From Anaerolineae bacterium (lineage in GTDB: Bacteria > Chloroflexota > Anaerolineae > Aggregatilineales > J027): a stretch of DNA of 64,000 bases. A program made the translations under genes and the position numbers. This document shows, piece after piece, positions 55,478-63,623 of the stretch. The stretch is taken from assembly GCA_008933735.1 (NCBI GenBank), contig WBUL01000001.1, forward strand, positions 464,057-528,056. The letters run 5' to 3'. The notes beneath the pieces were generated by a model. That model searched no databases. It was not told the DNA's origin and was given only the letters and a program-made list of their open reading frames with translations. Numbering within the stretch: position 1 is the stretch's first letter; every line of letters starts with the position of its first letter.

Positions 55478-55862
55478 GGGACTTCCCTCCAGACGAACAG
55501 ACAGGCTGTTCTATCTCAAACCGTACGATATGAAATTGTTGGTTTGAACAGCGTGACCCGGCAGTAACGCGGAACCGTTAATCCCGCCTTTTGCCGAATG
55601 GAGGGTGGGGGATTAACTTCTGAATGCGCTACTGCCGCAACCTAACGGCGGCCCCTGTTCAGAAGATAAACTTTCGTTCATGAGACTTTCGTGAATTAAC
55701 CGACAATGATTGTTCAAGTATCTTGAACATCCTCATTGTATCCCTATTGTAAGATTTGTCTACCCCACAAAAATGAGCTTGAAAATTAGAGCCTGCTATC
55801 ACGAAGTGGATACGTGCGGTCATGCCTGACCTTCCAGCAACGTACAGGCTCATGCCCAAAAT
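55478..55862. other. 385-bp intergenic region
   Basis: No convincing gene is seen. The only clear structure is the nested inverted repeat at 55559-55637. The rest is AT-rich and holds short readings on both strands without ribosome binding sites or family similarity. It includes the likely promoter region of the DUF1003 gene. Confidence 0.6.
55559..55637. repeat. Nested inverted repeat, 79 bp
   Basis: Outer arms CGGCAGTA (55559-55566) and TACTGCCG (55630-55637) are exact, extend past one mismatch by CGC/GCG, and enclose an inner exact 9-bp pair GTTAATCCC (55577-55585) and GGGATTAAC (55609-55617). It may be a structured leader RNA, a terminator without a T tract, or a small palindromic mobile repeat. 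Confidence 0.7.
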
Positions 55863-57305
55863 TTATTTCAGAAGCTCCCTGGCCAGCGCCAGTCCTTCTT
55901 CTTTGGTCGAAAATTCACCCAGCGCCTGGGCTTCCCGCAGCATTTCCAGAAGCTCTCCTATTTGGGGGCCTCGTTCCAGACCCAACTGCTCCATCAAATC
56001 GCTGCCAGATACCAGCGGTGACAGCATCATCGCATTTTCATAGCCTTCCAGAAGTTGGACGATAGACTGCAAATAGGCTGTCCATTCGTCAATGTTTAGC
56101 AGCACACCTTTTTCCGCCAGATAATTGGCTATCGTCAGCAGACAGGCATCCACCCCTGTGACACCTGTTTCGCGCCAAAACCGATACACCTGACGTGCAT
56201 TCAAGGGGGCTTGTAAGCTGTGTGGCAGACGATGACAGAGAATCACTTCCTCAAGCCGTCGAACCTCCTGATTACTGAGTTTCAGCACCCTGGCTCGTTC
56301 GACAGCCAATTCTGCGCTGACTTCTAAAGTTTCACCCGCGAGCGACAGGAGCAGCGCAAACATGAGCACCATCCGGTGGGTGCGGTCGTCCGGATATTCG
56401 ACTGCCATCTGTTTCTGAAACAAACCACGAAAACGGTCAAGCAGATAAACGAAAGCACCAAAACCCGCGTTTGCGGCAATATTATCATCCCGGCGAGGGC
56501 TGATTACGGTGAGCAGCACATCCAGTTTTTCTATCGCATTCAGGGTAAACCGCCAGACGTTTTTTCCCCGCAAGATTTCAACTTCCGGGACAATCAACGT
56601 CAACAGCCCAACCATTTCCAGCGCAAGTAGTCCTGATTGGGGTTTTGGATCACCCAGCATGGTAAAAAACTCATCCCGCACTCGCTCAACGGATGAATTG
56701 ACGATTTTGACTCCCTCGCGCCGGATGTCCTGACGGGTGTCCGGCTCAATCATCACCCCATATTTAAGACTCTGCCGGATACCTCGCAAAGCACGGATCG
56801 GGTCACTGGCAATGGAGTGAGGAGAACACCGGCGCAGCACTTTTCTATTCAGATCAGTGACGCCGTCGCACGGGTCATAGATCCCATTCAGTTCCTCGTC
56901 CATAAGCGGTACAGCCATTGCGTTAATCGTAAAGTCACGGTCCCGGAGATCCGATTCTAAATCTCCACGCAGCGCCGCAACATCCACTACCAGCCTTTCG
57001 CCGCGAAATTCTATCATGGCCCGCCCAACGCCGCGTTCCGGGTCTAAAGCGTAATAGTCTCCCCTGAATGCGTTGGCAATTTTTCGCGCCACTGGACGAC
57101 CATCCTTCGGGCAGGCGAGGTCAATATCCTTCAGCGCGGCCCCCCGGTAGGCATCACGAACCGCACCGCCCACCACATATATCTCCGGAATGCCCGACAG
57201 AACCTTCTGGATTTCATACATGACATCAGGCCAATATAGGGAACGAGGAGGGTGAATCAGTTGCAAGGTCTCTATACTCCTTTGCGCCGTTTTTTGCAGT
57301 GACAA
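55863..57305 (-). CDS. CCA tRNA nucleotidyltransferase / poly(A) polymerase family
   Basis: 480 aa class II nucleotidyltransferase. The head has VVGGAVRDAYRG (about 40-51) and the metal-binding pair in DIDLAC, RDFTINAMAV with the conserved arginine, and the neck segment DPIRALRGIRQSLKYGV. C-terminal helices (about 280-480) vary in the family. The enzyme adds or repairs the CCA end of tRNAs. No HD domain is evident. A role in tRNA maturation fits the CCA-less tRNA-Ala nearby. Poly(A) polymerase activity cannot be excluded by sequence. Confidence 0.88.
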   Translation of the reverse strand: MSLQKTAQRSIETLQLIHPPRSLYWPDVMYEIQKVLSGIPEIYVVGGAVRDAYRGAALKDIDLACPKDGRPVARKIANAFRGDYYALDPERGVGRAMIEFRGERLVVDVAALRGDLESDLRDRDFTINAMAVPLMDEELNGIYDPCDGVTDLNRKVLRRCSPHSIASDPIRALRGIRQSLKYGVMIEPDTRQDIRREGVKIVNSSVERVRDEFFTMLGDPKPQSGLLALEMVGLLTLIVPEVEILRGKNVWRFTLNAIEKLDVLLTVISPRRDDNIAANAGFGAFVYLLDRFRGLFQKQMAVEYPDDRTHRMVLMFALLLSLAGETLEVSAELAVERARVLKLSNQEVRRLEEVILCHRLPHSLQAPLNARQVYRFWRETGVTGVDACLLTIANYLAEKGVLLNIDEWTAYLQSIVQLLEGYENAMMLSPLVSGSDLMEQLGLERGPQIGELLEMLREAQALGEFSTKEEGLALARELLK

Positions 57306-57334
57306 TTATAACTTTTATTCCCTCCTCCCGTTAT

Positions 57335-57363
57335 TTGACTTCAACTGGCATATCCACTATAGT
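57335..57363 (+). promoter_or_regulatory. Strong sigma70-type promoter of the short-peptide unit
   Basis: TTGACT (57335-57340) and TATAGT (57358-57363) match consensus at 5 of 6 positions each with an exact 17-nt spacer. It is among the best-matching promoters in the window and drives the 13-codon ORF at 57391. Confidence 0.85.
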
Positions 57364-57390
57364 TGGACTAACAGTGGGGAGGAATAGTCT

Positions 57391-57432
57391 ATGAAGATCT
57401 CATTTTCCCTGACCACATATCCGGTTACTTAA
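57391..57432 (+). CDS. 13-residue peptide ORF (leader peptide or micro-gene)
   Basis: ATG to TAA encodes MKISFSLTTYPVT. A strong ribosome binding site, GGGGAGGA, ends 7 nt before the ATG. It lies 28 nt after the -10 of a near-consensus promoter, and a rho-independent terminator begins 1 nt after its stop codon. The unit therefore has every part of a complete, roughly 95-nt transcription unit. Leader-peptide attenuation of the downstream SWIM gene is possible, but no run of a single regulatory codon is present apart from three Thr, and no antiterminator is obvious. Confidence 0.55.
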   Translation: MKISFSLTTYPVT

Positions 57433-57433
57433 G

Positions 57434-57465
57434 ACACGCTGCCACTACGCCAGCGTGTTTTTTTT
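57434..57465 (+). terminator. Rho-independent terminator after the 13-codon ORF
   Basis: ACACGCTG (57434-57441) and CAGCGTGT (57451-57458) form an exact 8-bp stem with a 9-nt loop, followed by a T run ending at 57465. It stands between the promoter and the SWIM gene, so it either ends a short transcript or acts as an attenuator. Confidence 0.9.
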
Positions 57466-57489
57466 CAGACAATAGAAGGAGTTTTTCCG

Positions 57490-58002
57490 ATGGATAATGC
57501 AATGATCAGCCGGATTGAAAAAGCCAAACGTTATGCCGAACAACCGGAACGCTTTCAGTTTCAGACGTTCAAAGTGACCATTCGCGGTAACAACAGCACC
57601 CACTGGGTAACCTACGATCACGGTACGCTCGCCAGCGACTATGATTACTTTGTGAAGCATGGTTATTCACAGCATACGATGGCGCTTGAACGGATTTTGC
57701 AGGGCATGATTGTTTCCCCCGCCCAGCAAGAGAGCGCCTACGTAATGGACTCGTCACGCATTAGCAAACTGGAAAAAGCCAAACAATATGCCCAGGAACG
57801 CTCCCGATTTACTTTTGATGAATTCGAAGTTTCAGTCAAAGGCGATAATAATTCGCATCTCGTTACCTTTAATCATGGCAAATTCGCCTGCACCTGCGAG
57901 TTTTTCCAGTCACGTGGCTACTGCCAGCACACGATGGCCCTTGAACGCATTCTGGTTGATATGATTAATACCCGCGCGGAGGAAACCAGCGCAAATTCTT
58001 AA
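57490..58002 (+). CDS. Tandem SWIM-type zinc finger protein, first copy lacking Cys
   Basis: 170 aa made of two similar halves (about 1-80 and 85-165), each with ISRIEKAKRYA or ISKLEKAKQYA and ending (S/C)QHTMALERIL. The second half has the SWIM motif CxCx8CxH (C134, C136, C145, H147). In the first half the three cysteines are Ser49, Tyr51 and Ser60 while His62 remains, so it cannot bind zinc the same way. SWIM domains bind DNA or proteins. AGAAGGAG lies 8 nt before the ATG. It follows the short peptide unit and its terminator. Confidence 0.75.
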   Translation: MDNAMISRIEKAKRYAEQPERFQFQTFKVTIRGNNSTHWVTYDHGTLASDYDYFVKHGYSQHTMALERILQGMIVSPAQQESAYVMDSSRISKLEKAKQYAQERSRFTFDEFEVSVKGDNNSHLVTFNHGKFACTCEFFQSRGYCQHTMALERILVDMINTRAEETSANS

Positions 58003-58024
58003 CCTGGCGTTACCCCATGTTGAG

Positions 58025-58057
58025 CGGCAGCATTTATATTCAATGGCTGCCGTTTTT
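58025..58057 (+). terminator. Rho-independent terminator of the SWIM gene
   Basis: CGGCAGC (58025-58031) and GCTGCCG (58046-58052) pair exactly around a 14-nt loop, followed by TTTTT. It lies 22 nt after the stop codon. Confidence 0.85.
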
Positions 58058-58074
58058 ATTTTCAGATTTGTCGA

Positions 58075-58103
58075 TTGTCCCCTATCTGCAATTCAGTTAT
58101 ACT
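58075..58103 (+). promoter_or_regulatory. Sigma70-type promoter of the Roadblock gene
   Basis: TTGTCC (58075-58080) and TATACT (58098-58103) are separated by 17 nt. The start would be about 23 nt before the ATG at 58133. Confidence 0.75.
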
Positions 58104-58132
58104 CCTCGAAGAACTTATCGTGCGAGGAATTT

Positions 58133-58552
58133 ATGCCGGGTCAACAATATCGCAGTGAAAAGTTAGAACGCACCCTGAAAAGTTTGCATGTCGCGGTTCC
58201 GGGGATTAAGGCCTCTGTCATCGTCAATATTGAGGGGTTACTGGTTGCGGCTTACCCTCCCGGCAATGAAGACAACCCTTACGAAAATCCGACCAGCAGT
58301 CCTCAGGTAGCGGCGATGGCAGCCACACTCATCGGGCTGGCAGAGACAACCTTGAATCGCTTACAACAGGGGGATTTGAAGCGATTAATGATTGATGCTG
58401 ACAAGGGCACGATGGTCGTCTATCCTGCAAACCGCGCCTCCTTAGCGGTGCTGGTAGAAAAAGGCACGCAGTTGGGGCGCGTCTTGTTTGCAGTGTCCAA
58501 AGTACGGGACGAAGTGATGGAAATCCTCCGCATCAAAGAGGATGAAGGATAA
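58133..58552 (+). CDS. Roadblock/LC7 domain protein
   Basis: 139 aa, a single Roadblock/LC7 domain: LKSLHVAVPGIKASVIVNIEGLLVAA at the start (residues 14-39), VAAMAATLIGLAETTLNRL (about 60-78) and LAVLVEKGTQLGRVLFAV (about 103-120). In bacteria such proteins regulate small GTPases of the MglA type. No MglA is adjacent. GAGGAA lies before the ATG; an upstream reading from 58043 runs through the promoter and is rejected. Confidence 0.85.
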   Translation: MPGQQYRSEKLERTLKSLHVAVPGIKASVIVNIEGLLVAAYPPGNEDNPYENPTSSPQVAAMAATLIGLAETTLNRLQQGDLKRLMIDADKGTMVVYPANRASLAVLVEKGTQLGRVLFAVSKVRDEVMEILRIKEDEG

Positions 58553-58560
58553 TCCATCCC

Positions 58561-59574
58561 CTATTTTTCGTCCGACGGTTTTTCACCCTCAGGCTTCTGT
58601 GCATTCACCGACTGTGAGACCGGACTGTTCTCAGCAGGTTTACCTTCCGGGCTGGGCACACTTTCTGCGTGTTTTGTTTCCGGCGCATTTTCCGCCTGCT
58701 TCGCTTCAGATATGTTCGGTTCAGTCGAGTTGGCAGCAGGCACACTTGTGGTCGGCTTCGCTTCAGGTACGCTCAGTTCAGCCAGGCTGGCTTCAGGCGC
58801 ACTTGCTGCCGATTTTACTTCAGGTGCATTCTTGGGAACTTCAACCGGACTAAGGGCGGATACGCTCTCTGCTGGCTTCGCTTCAGGTGCACTCTTCGGC
58901 GGTTCAGCCGGAGCGGTTTCTGTGAGCTTCGCCACCCCCAACAAATCGGTTTTTACGGCTTCGCCATCGGCTGGTTCGGCAGGAGCAGCTTTGGGCTCTA
59001 ACTTGGATACATCCAGTGTTCCGGTAACTTCCTTCTGGAAAAAAGCACGCACACGGAGCTGTCCCAGTTGGATTTCGTCCCCATCGCTGACCACATAAGG
59101 ACGATGGGAAATCAAACGTTCCCCATTCAAGAATGTGCCATTGCTGCTCCCCAAATCCCAGAGCTCCAGGGTATTATCCTGTGCGGCAGAGCGGCGAATT
59201 TCTGCATGACGCCGGCTCACTCCCATCCGATATCCGGCATAGGGCGTCAAATCGACCTGAGGAGTTACCCCGGTTGACGGGTCGGTTCGCCCAAAAAGGA
59301 TGGTTTCTTTTTCCTGGGGATTAAATTTCAACACAAAAGAGCCATCGTTGACTTCAATTCTCAGAGTTGCATTTTGTGGAAACACCTCTGAGCCCAGAAC
59401 TCCAGCATCTTTGATAACCTCAACATCAAGTTTTGGGGGAGCACTTTCGTCGGCGGATTTATCCAGTGACTTGGTTTCCGCTGTCGCCTGACTTCCTATC
59501 AAACTCGTGCCACAGTTTTCGCAAAAGACAACGCCAGGCCGATTATTGTACGCGCAGTTTGGACAAATTTGCAT
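58561..59574 (-). CDS. FHA domain protein with N-terminal zinc ribbon and low-complexity tail
   Basis: 337 aa. A zinc ribbon (C4, C7, C18, C21) is followed by an FHA domain (about 70-190) with SRRHAEIRR, WDLGSSNGTFLNGERL and YVVSDGDEIQLG, which reads phosphothreonine. The last 130 residues are repetitive Pro/Ala/Glu/Ser/Lys sequence built from variants of PEAKPAES. The FHA part could bind targets of the Ser/Thr kinase of this window. It converges with the Roadblock gene, 8 nt apart. Confidence 0.85.
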   Translation of the reverse strand: MQICPNCAYNNRPGVVFCENCGTSLIGSQATAETKSLDKSADESAPPKLDVEVIKDAGVLGSEVFPQNATLRIEVNDGSFVLKFNPQEKETILFGRTDPSTGVTPQVDLTPYAGYRMGVSRRHAEIRRSAAQDNTLELWDLGSSNGTFLNGERLISHRPYVVSDGDEIQLGQLRVRAFFQKEVTGTLDVSKLEPKAAPAEPADGEAVKTDLLGVAKLTETAPAEPPKSAPEAKPAESVSALSPVEVPKNAPEVKSAASAPEASLAELSVPEAKPTTSVPAANSTEPNISEAKQAENAPETKHAESVPSPEGKPAENSPVSQSVNAQKPEGEKPSDEK

Positions 59575-59607
59575 CGTATTATCCCTCAGAGTCCGTTCAT
59601 GGAAATA

Positions 59608-60837
59608 TTAACACAGTCCATAAAGTTTTTCTAACACATATTCAATCTCATCAGACGTATTGTAATGGGCAATCCCAATCCGAACCATGCCTCCGTCCGC
59701 CGCATGTCCCAACGCCCGCATGGTTTCGACCGCATAATAGTCACCGCTCCACACATAAATAGCGGCATCAGCCAGTGCCTGTGCCGTCTCGTCAGGGTGC
59801 TGTCCCTTGAGACGAAAAACCACAGTCGGAACCCGCATGTCGGCATGATTTTTATCCACAATACCACGAATCTCGATTCCGGGAACAGCTTTTAATCCCT
59901 CTATAAGCCGCCAGACTAATCCTTGTTCATATTCTGCGATTTTCGCATAACTGCTTTCCAACCGCTTACGAAACGAAGGGCCTTCACCTAATGAGGCCAG
60001 GTATTCCACTGCCGCTTTAGTGCCCGCTATGGTTTCAAAGCTGCCGGTTCCGGTCTCCCATTTGCCTGGTGTTTTATCTGAGGCCGGACGCACTTTATAC
60101 GGTGTGAGTTGTTCCAGCAGGTCATAATTGCCGTACAAAACACCAATGTGCGGCCCGTAAAATTTGTATGCCGAGCACACCAGATAATCCACCTCTAAAT
60201 CCTGCACATTCACCAGAACGTGCGGGGCTGACTGTACCGCGTCCACATAGATCTGTGCCCCAGCAGCATGAGCCATCTGTGCCATTTTTTTGATGGGATT
60301 GATAGTTCCCAGGGCATTAGCGGCGTGCCCCACGCAGACGAGTCTTGTTTTTTTGTTCAGTGCGGATTCGTAGGTTTGCAGGTCAAGTGTACCTTCTTCA
60401 GGATCAAGCCGCACCCAGCGGATCACCAAATCCTTGTCCTGTGCCAGCAGCAGCCAGGGATTCACATTGGCGTCATGATCCATCTGCGTGACGATAATTT
60501 CATCCCCCGGCTTAAACTGCCTGCCAATCGCCCGGCTAAAGTGCAGCGTCAGGGTCGTCATGTTAGGGCCAAAAACGATTTCATCCGGGTGAGAGGCATT
60601 CAGAAAATCTGCCAGAGTCTCACGGGCAGACCTTTTCAGGGCATCTGTACGCTGGCTGGTCGCAAAAAAACCGCCAGAATTGGCATTGTCGTGGAGGTAA
60701 TAGTTCCTCACTGCATCAATAACGTTCTGTGGAACCTGGGTACCGGCAGGGTTGTCCAGAAAAATAGGAGCGCGTCCATTCTCTTGATGATGAAGAGCCG
60801 GAAACTGAGCGCGAACAGCCTGCACATTCAGAACCAT
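59608..60837 (-). CDS. Cysteine desulfurase-like class V aminotransferase
   Basis: 409 aa fold-type I PLP enzyme. FLDNPAGTQVPQNVIDAV at the start, ETLADFLNASHPDEIVFGPNMT, HDANVNPWLLLA, YVDAVQSAPHVLVNV, and the PLP lysine K225 in VCSAYKFYGPHIGVLYG are visible. This resembles the VC1184-type cysteine desulfurase-like subgroup rather than SufS proper; the SufS-type active-site Cys loop is not obvious. The start at MVLNVQAV is chosen over an upstream one that adds 19 residues. No suf genes are adjacent, so sulfur transfer is unproven. Confidence 0.8.
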   Translation of the reverse strand: MVLNVQAVRAQFPALHHQENGRAPIFLDNPAGTQVPQNVIDAVRNYYLHDNANSGGFFATSQRTDALKRSARETLADFLNASHPDEIVFGPNMTTLTLHFSRAIGRQFKPGDEIIVTQMDHDANVNPWLLLAQDKDLVIRWVRLDPEEGTLDLQTYESALNKKTRLVCVGHAANALGTINPIKKMAQMAHAAGAQIYVDAVQSAPHVLVNVQDLEVDYLVCSAYKFYGPHIGVLYGNYDLLEQLTPYKVRPASDKTPGKWETGTGSFETIAGTKAAVEYLASLGEGPSFRKRLESSYAKIAEYEQGLVWRLIEGLKAVPGIEIRGIVDKNHADMRVPTVVFRLKGQHPDETAQALADAAIYVWSGDYYAVETMRALGHAADGGMVRIGIAHYNTSDEIEYVLEKLYGLC

Positions 60838-60858
60838 ATGAAGTCCCCACACGAAATG

Positions 60859-60901
60859 AAAAAAGCGCTCTTTGATTATAGCCCCATGTGTCAAAGAGCG
60901 C
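60859..60901 (-). terminator. Rho-independent terminator of the DUF4097-like gene
   Basis: On the minus strand GCGCTCTTTGA and TCAAAGAGCGC pair exactly over 11 bp, followed by six T. It lies 24 nt after the stop codon and just before the class V aminotransferase start. Confidence 0.88.
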
Positions 60902-60924
60902 CTGTAGATTTGCGGAATTTCTCA

Positions 60925-61770
60925 CTAATCGCGGATTTCAATCTCGCCGACATCAGAGATGATCGTCAGGGTCGCTTCAGGGTCATTACCATAGTCCCCA
61001 CTGACCTGCCTGCTGACGACTTCCTGACTGTTTTGTTCGTTGTTCAGATCAAGGTCAGCATTGACATCGCCCACATTGGATTTTGCATCTAGCCGGAAAC
61101 TGCTGTCACGGGTTACGCGGACTTTAACTGCCCCAACATTGGTGGTAATCGAGTGATCGCCTTCCGGACCGATTTGCCCTGAAAACTTGACCCCACCTAC
61201 TTCCGTGGTTACGTCCAATTTATCCCGAATGATGACATTATTGATGTCAATCTCGCCCACATTGCTGGTCACCGTAATGTTCAGTTCTTCAGGCACAGTG
61301 ATGGTCATGTCCACTGAAGAATTCCCGATTTTGTCCCAGAAACCGGTGTCCTCATCTTCTCTGGCCCAGACGCGGTAAGTATCGCCATCCCGCTCGACTT
61401 CATACCGAATACTATCCAATCGCGTTCTGGCGCGGTCTTCGGTCATCCCGGTGGCTTTTAGCTCTAGGGTAACCTGAATATCCTCAGCGCTCCGGCTGCC
61501 ACTAATTTTGACTTTGCCGACATAGTTTTCTACAACCAGATTCACCTCGTCACTGCTGATGACAAGACGTTCGTTTTTGACTGCCTTCTGTTCATTGGCA
61601 TCCACAGTAGCCCCAAGTGCCGCCACTCCCGCACCCAACCCGAATGCAGAAAAGCAGCACAGAAACATCGCCGCACAGCCCAGCAGCAGGCACCCGCGCA
61701 AAAATCCACTTTGCCTGGGTTTGGGCTCACTTGGGACATACTTGACTTTGGGTTCATACACATCTGACAT
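60925..61770 (-). CDS. Membrane protein with DUF4097-like domain (second copy)
   Basis: 281 aa. A Lys/Pro-rich start (1-22) leads into a Cys-rich transmembrane helix (about 24-50, GCLLLGCAAMFLCCFSAFGLG) and a C-terminal domain (about 70-281) of repeated strands: LVVENYVGKVKISGSRSAED, ITVTSNVGEIDINNVII, VTTEVGGVKFSG, ITTNVGAVKVRV and DAKSNVGDVNAD. The recurring NVG turn is typical of DUF4097 putative adhesins. The ATG at 61770 has GGAGG 8 nt upstream; the one at 61776 would be too close. It is related in plan to the protein at 47.8-48.7 kb. Confidence 0.75.
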   Translation of the reverse strand: MSDVYEPKVKYVPSEPKPRQSGFLRGCLLLGCAAMFLCCFSAFGLGAGVAALGATVDANEQKAVKNERLVISSDEVNLVVENYVGKVKISGSRSAEDIQVTLELKATGMTEDRARTRLDSIRYEVERDGDTYRVWAREDEDTGFWDKIGNSSVDMTITVPEELNITVTSNVGEIDINNVIIRDKLDVTTEVGGVKFSGQIGPEGDHSITTNVGAVKVRVTRDSSFRLDAKSNVGDVNADLDLNNEQNSQEVVSRQVSGDYGNDPEATLTIISDVGEIEIRD

Positions 61771-61844
61771 TTCCATTCCCTCCAGATAACACCGTATTTC
61801 ACTACCCTATACGTACAATCTGTCTTAACGTTGCATCAATTTTC

Positions 61845-61873
61845 TTGACGCTTTTTTCACTTTTCGTTACCAT
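61845..61873 (+). promoter_or_regulatory. Sigma70-type promoter of the trp T-box leader
   Basis: TTGACG (61845-61850) and TACCAT (61868-61873) are separated by 17 nt. The start near 61880 gives a leader of about 265 nt before trpE. Confidence 0.7.
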
Positions 61874-61892
61874 GTTTCCAGAAAAACGAAGA

Positions 61893-62122
61893 ACCGGAGA
61901 AGTAGATACAGAATATTGCATCCAGAGAGCCGCTGGTTAGCTGGAAAAGCGGCATGTGGTACTGTATGCGAATTGGGCCGGGGAGTTGCGGCAGTGAAAT
62001 TAAGTAGCTGTTGACGGGTTCGCCGCCGTTATCAGGGCGTATGAAATGAGTGAGGTCAGAAATCTGACCTAAACCAGGTGGCACCGCGAGGAGTCCTCTC
62101 TCGTCCTGGTACAGAGAGGGCT
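61893..62122 (+). promoter_or_regulatory. T-box riboswitch, UGG (Trp) specifier
   Basis: Stem I carries the AGTA/GAA loop-E elements (5' AGTA near 61901, GAA at 61970-61972) followed by T and the specifier TGG at 61974-61976. The distal AGAGAGCCGCTGG...GGAAAAGCGGC pattern is typical of stem I. A stem III hairpin AGGTCAG/CTGACCT lies at 62053-62070. The T-box sequence AGGTGGCACCGCG is at 62076-62088, flanked by CCAGG/CCTGG antiterminator arms. A competing hairpin AGTCCTCTCT/AGAGAGGGCT (62092-62122) has only a weak U tract. Uncharged tRNA-Trp should favour trpE expression. Confidence 0.92.
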
Positions 62123-62144
62123 AATTCATTTCTGAGGTGCAACC

Positions 62145-63599
62145 ATGTACAATCATATTTCTCCATCACTTGAGACCGTTCGAGAACTTTTTTCACAAGG
62201 GGATTTAGTCCCCGTATACCGTTTTCTTCCTGCCGACCTTGAAACTCCGGTATCCATTTTCCTGAAGCTGTTCGACGAAAACGAAGCGGCTTTTCTGCTG
62301 GAAAGTGTCGAAGGGGGCGAACAGGTCAGCCGCTATTCGTTCATTGGTGTCCAGCCGCGCCAGATTATCAAACCCTACAATTCACATGATGTGCTGGAAA
62401 CAATCAAGCAGGATATCGCCAGGTACAAACCTGTTGCCCTGCCGGGACTGCCGCGTTTTGTGGGCGGCGCAGTCGGTTACATCAGCTACGACTACATCCG
62501 CAAAATCGAAAGTCGTGTGCCTGATAATTCCCTGGATGATGTACCGGTGCCAGAAGCGATGTTCATGCTGTACGAGGATCTGATTATTTTCGACCATGTG
62601 AAGGCACATATCATTGTGCTGGCTAATGCTCATAACCAGGGCGATCCGGATGCCGCTTGTCAGGAAGCCATAAAACGGATTGAAAAACTGGTCGAACGTA
62701 TCAAAAAGCCCCTGCCAGAGCTCCCTCTGGCCGCAGGCCGCTTGAACCAGGAGCTTGAATCCACGTTCACACAGGCCGAATTTGAGTCGGCAGTTGAAGC
62801 TGCGAAAGAATATATCCGTGCTGGAGATGCCTTCCAGATTGTGCTGTCGCAGCGTCTTTCCCGCAAGACAAGCGCGACCCCAGTGAATATCTACCGCGCC
62901 CTGCGGATGCTCAACCCATCCCCCTACATGTTTTTTCTGCATTATCCAGCCGACAATGCTCACCAGGCACTGACCATTGTGGGGGCCTCGCCGGAAATGC
63001 TGGTGCGGCTGGAGGATGGTATTGCGACTGTACGGCCAATCGCTGGTACACGCCCACGCGGAAAAACGTATCAGGAAGATGTGTGTCTGGCGGAAGAGTT
63101 GCTGCAAGACCCCAAAGAATGTGCCGAGCATATCATGCTCGTGGATTTGGGTCGCAATGATTTAGGACGGGTGTGTGAATATGGGTCGGTCAAAGTCCCC
63201 GATTTGATGGTGATTGAACGTTATTCGCATGTCATGCACATCGTTTCGAGTGTAGAAGGACGGATCAGGCCAGAATACGATGCCTTTGATCTGCTGCGAG
63301 CAACCTTCCCCGCAGGAACGGTCAGTGGAGCTCCCAAAATTCGCGCAATGGAAATCATTGATGAACTGGAAAAAACACGCCGCAATATTTACGCAGGCGG
63401 CGTTGGTTATTTCAGCTTTGATGGTTCTATGGATACCTGCATCAGTATTCGCACGCTGGTTATGGTGGGCGATAAGGTTTATGTTCAAGCGGGTGCAGGC
63501 ATCGTCGCTGACAGCGACCCGACCGGAGAATATCAGGAATGTTACAACAAAGCCCGTGCCTTAGCGGAGGCCATCAAGCTGGCTGAAGAAGGTTTTTAG
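62145..63599 (+). CDS. trpE: Anthranilate synthase component I
   Basis: 484 aa. The N-terminal domain has the LLES tryptophan feedback motif in AFLLESVEGG. The chorismate-binding domain carries DAFQIVLSQRLSRKT, IAGTRPRGKT, DLGRNDLGRVCEYGSVKV and GTVSGAPKIRAMEIIDELE. It makes anthranilate from chorismate with ammonia from TrpG. TGAGGTG lies 5 nt before the ATG. It sits directly after a Trp-type T-box, which makes TrpE rather than PabB the right name. Confidence 0.97.
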   Translation: MYNHISPSLETVRELFSQGDLVPVYRFLPADLETPVSIFLKLFDENEAAFLLESVEGGEQVSRYSFIGVQPRQIIKPYNSHDVLETIKQDIARYKPVALPGLPRFVGGAVGYISYDYIRKIESRVPDNSLDDVPVPEAMFMLYEDLIIFDHVKAHIIVLANAHNQGDPDAACQEAIKRIEKLVERIKKPLPELPLAAGRLNQELESTFTQAEFESAVEAAKEYIRAGDAFQIVLSQRLSRKTSATPVNIYRALRMLNPSPYMFFLHYPADNAHQALTIVGASPEMLVRLEDGIATVRPIAGTRPRGKTYQEDVCLAEELLQDPKECAEHIMLVDLGRNDLGRVCEYGSVKVPDLMVIERYSHVMHIVSSVEGRIRPEYDAFDLLRATFPAGTVSGAPKIRAMEIIDELEKTRRNIYAGGVGYFSFDGSMDTCISIRTLVMVGDKVYVQAGAGIVADSDPTGEYQECYNKARALAEAIKLAEEGF

Positions 63600-63623
63600 G
63601 ATATGAGAAGGAAAAAATATCCC

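Noticed and set aside
55659..55859. 66-codon ORF in the intergenic region
   Set aside because: No ribosome binding site, no domain and low-complexity context.
58542..59574. Several plus-strand ORFs opposite the FHA gene tail
   Set aside because: They arise from the repetitive Pro/Ala/Glu/Ser/Lys coding sequence read backwards; the minus-strand gene has zinc-ribbon and FHA domains.
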